A stretch of 64,000 nt of DNA from Cyanoderma ruficeps (taxonomy: Eukaryota; Chordata; Aves; Passeriformes; Timaliidae), in contig VZDJ01000046.1 of the NCBI GenBank assembly GCA_008694505.1, forward strand, positions 1,334,121 through 1,398,120, read 5' to 3'. Position 1 is the stretch's first letter; each line of letters begins with the position of its first letter. The position numbers were made by a program, and so were the translations under genes. Positions 62,199 through 64,000 of this stretch are shown here, in pieces. The notes under the pieces are model-generated. The model made no database searches and was not told the DNA's origin. It saw only the letters and a list, made by a program, of their open reading frames with translations.

Positions 62199-63060
62199 GT
62201 AATAAAACCCTATGCAAACAAACTAACAAGCAAGGTCTTTCTCCAAAGTTGGGATGGCAGGGATGGAATGAATCCAGGTGAGTAGAAAACCATGCATTAT
62301 TAAAGCAGAGCTGTTTACACTGGGAACACTGTAAAAGTGCTCCAGGGCACACCACGTGCCAAAGGCACAAGGGAACCAGGGCTCCTCTCCTTCCTTTCTC
62401 CTTGGGGCTCTGCAGAGCCAAGGAGGACACAGGAGGTGGCCAGGGCAGGGTTGTGAGGGCAGAAATCTGCTCAGCACACTTCTCAGCATGGAGAAACCAC
62501 ATTTCTTAAAATAAGATTGCCCAGCAGAGGCAGGTTCTGTCCCGGGTCATGGCCACCACGAAAAAACATTTTACCCTCGCTGCTGAGAGATTTTTATCTC
62601 CTCTAACACTCACTCAGAGTCGTTTGGCAGTAGAAGGCACAAGAAGCAGGGAAGCCAACACGGTGATTGACACCAGAGGTTACACAAGCTAAATAAAAGC
62701 TTGGGCTAAAACATCCTCTAGAGAGGCAGATAAAACCTCCACCTTATCATTAGAGGATGTAGCACACCTCACGCTTTGGTGGAGGAGGCAGGAAAAGGAA
62801 CGTTTTCCACAGTCTGTTCAAATGCATCACAGAGCTGCTCTGCACAGAAAGGATTGGCTGCTGCTGCCCGCAGAACCAGCCCCAGAGTTTTCTGGCTGGG
62901 TGATGAGAATCTCTGTTGTTCAAATAATGAACTGTTTTTAGGACCTCAGCAGCTGGAAAGAGGAATTTCTAGAATCTCCTTAATTTTTGTGTTAAATGTT
63001 GTGAGGCTTGGTATAAACTGACAAGTGCAATAAAGAGTGAATAAAAAAATTCAGGGCTCT
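59864..63060. other. Upstream flank, no gene recognised
   Basis: Apart from the ATA/ATG microsatellite at 62066-62200, I see no exon-like structure. The reading frames here are short and without convincing splice sites. Confidence 0.5.
62066..62200. repeat. ATA/ATG trinucleotide microsatellite
   Basis: (ATAATG)n-type units at the left pass into ATG and then a long pure ATA run. It reads as Met-Ile repeats on one strand and poly-Leu on the other. Confidence 0.95.
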
Positions 63061-63061
63061 T

Positions 63062-63196
63062 CCAAGGTGTCTGCTTGGACTTGCTGGTGGCACTCAGGGA
63101 TGTGGTTTGTTGGTGGACTTGGCAGTGCTGAGTTAATGGTTGGACTCGATCTTAGAGGTCTTTGCCAAGCTAAAAAAATCCAAGATTCTGTAAATC
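63062..63196 (+). mobile_element. CR1 LINE 3' tail
   Basis: GGTGGCACTCAGGGATGTGG, TGGTTGGACTCGATCTTAGA and a final AAGATTCTG. Confidence 0.85.
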
Positions 63197-64000
63197 TACT
63201 GTTCTCCAAGATCTGATCTTTTATCCACCTTTGGCTTCACCGTGGACAAAATCCTCCCGAACCTCAGAGCCTGGATGTGCCTGAGTTTGCTGAAAGCAGC
63301 TTGGAGAAGCCAGAAGTGCCACATTCATTTCAGGAAGGACTGAAGTGGAAACCCCACATTTCAGGAGTCAGCGTGCTCATTGAATTTGTGCTGCTAACGA
63401 GGATCTGCCTGATCCATCCAGGTTTATGCTCTGTGGCTGCTGCAGTGCTGAGGGGTGTGAAGAACCCTGGGGACAGTGGCTGTGATCCGTGGGGAGCCAG
63501 GTGCTGGGAAGAAGGTGGAATCACAGAGAAAATGCCCAGCAAAGCATTTTTGGCCACACTGTGGAGCATGATCCCGTTTTTCACACCTGCTGGGCCGAGT
63601 TGCTACTTTCTCTTCCCTAAGCCAAGTGAAAGGTGCAGCTGAGATCCAAAGCACTGGACATGCACCAGGACATTCTTTGGGATTTATCCGTCACAAGAGC
63701 TCCTGTGGGTTTTTCTCTTTTATTTTCCACTCCTCTTCTGAACTGAGCAGCAAGCTCAGGCTGCCTCCTTTGCTCTCTTGCCTGCAGGGAAGGAGATCTT
63801 TCATCTCAGCTGACAACAGCCTTGGTCTGTTCAGCTCTGCCCAAGCCAGGTGCTCTCACACAGGGACCTGGACCATGCCAGATTATCCCAGCACTGCTGA
63901 GGTTCTTGCAGGCATCTGTAAGGAAAACAAAACAAAAAATCACAAGGTCAGGGCTCAGACACGGTGATGGAGAAGGGAGAAGGGAATAAAAACTCCCTCT
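63197..64000. other. Right-edge flank, nothing recognised
   Basis: The longest open frames are about 120 codons, overlap on both strands and resemble no family I know. They are probably chance frames in moderately G+C-rich DNA. Confidence 0.45.

Noticed and set aside
1..64000. Bacterial-type systems such as CRISPR arrays, operons or phage genes
   Set aside because: The tandem arrays have no spacers of CRISPR type, and the spliced gene, CR1 and LTR content show vertebrate nuclear DNA.

Overview
The window is vertebrate nuclear DNA, most likely from a songbird or another neoavian bird. The evidence is about two dozen 5'-truncated CR1 LINE tails, several solo LTRs of ERVK-like and ERVL-like type, and a nuclear mitochondrial insert with the bird order tRNA-Asp, COX2, tRNA-Lys, ATP8, ATP6. 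Genes are sparse, and an assembly gap (59288-59863) and one isolated N (51823) show a draft assembly.

I can support one protein-coding gene, on the minus strand. Exon 1 (57719-57775) encodes a 19-residue signal peptide inside a CpG island. Exon 2 (15152-15248) encodes the start of the extracellular domain of a class B1 (secretin-family) GPCR. Both splice sites are canonical and the frame is continuous (phase 0, then phase 1). The spacing of the cysteines and the N-glycosylation site fits VIPR1 best. Intron 1 is about 42.5 kb. I find no exon 3 in the remaining 15 kb, so the rest of the gene should lie beyond the left edge. Nearly everything from 1 to 57718 is therefore intron, and 57776-64000 is promoter and upstream flank.

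Layout: 1-15151 is the start of intron 2, with a hexanucleotide repeat, a candidate LTR at 558-1078, a local duplication (2401-5117), a 38-bp minisatellite (7600-7857), two solo LTRs (8134-8462 and 8595-9176) and CR1 tails. 15152-15248 is exon 2, with a solo LTR only 106 bp upstream of its acceptor. 15999-57718 is intron 1, with a CR1 split by an LTR (18124-19175), a 24-bp minisatellite (20685-21262), an LTR with a primer-binding-site-like leader (23055-23385), a CR1 whose coding part has expanded into a 45-bp tandem array (32967-33330), the mitochondrial insert broken by a CR1 and an LTR (40590-42540), and a 10-bp repeat (48380-48620). 57050-58135 is the CpG-island promoter, where the start codon sits in one unit of an 18-bp tandem repeat; a long polypyrimidine tract lies upstream of it. 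58700-64000 is flank with a gap, an ATA/ATG microsatellite and one CR1 tail.

I saw no new gene system. The most interesting structures are the nested mitochondrial insert, the reciprocal LTR/CR1 nesting of one LTR family, the CR1-born minisatellite, the solo LTR beside the exon 2 acceptor, and the start codon inside a tandem repeat.
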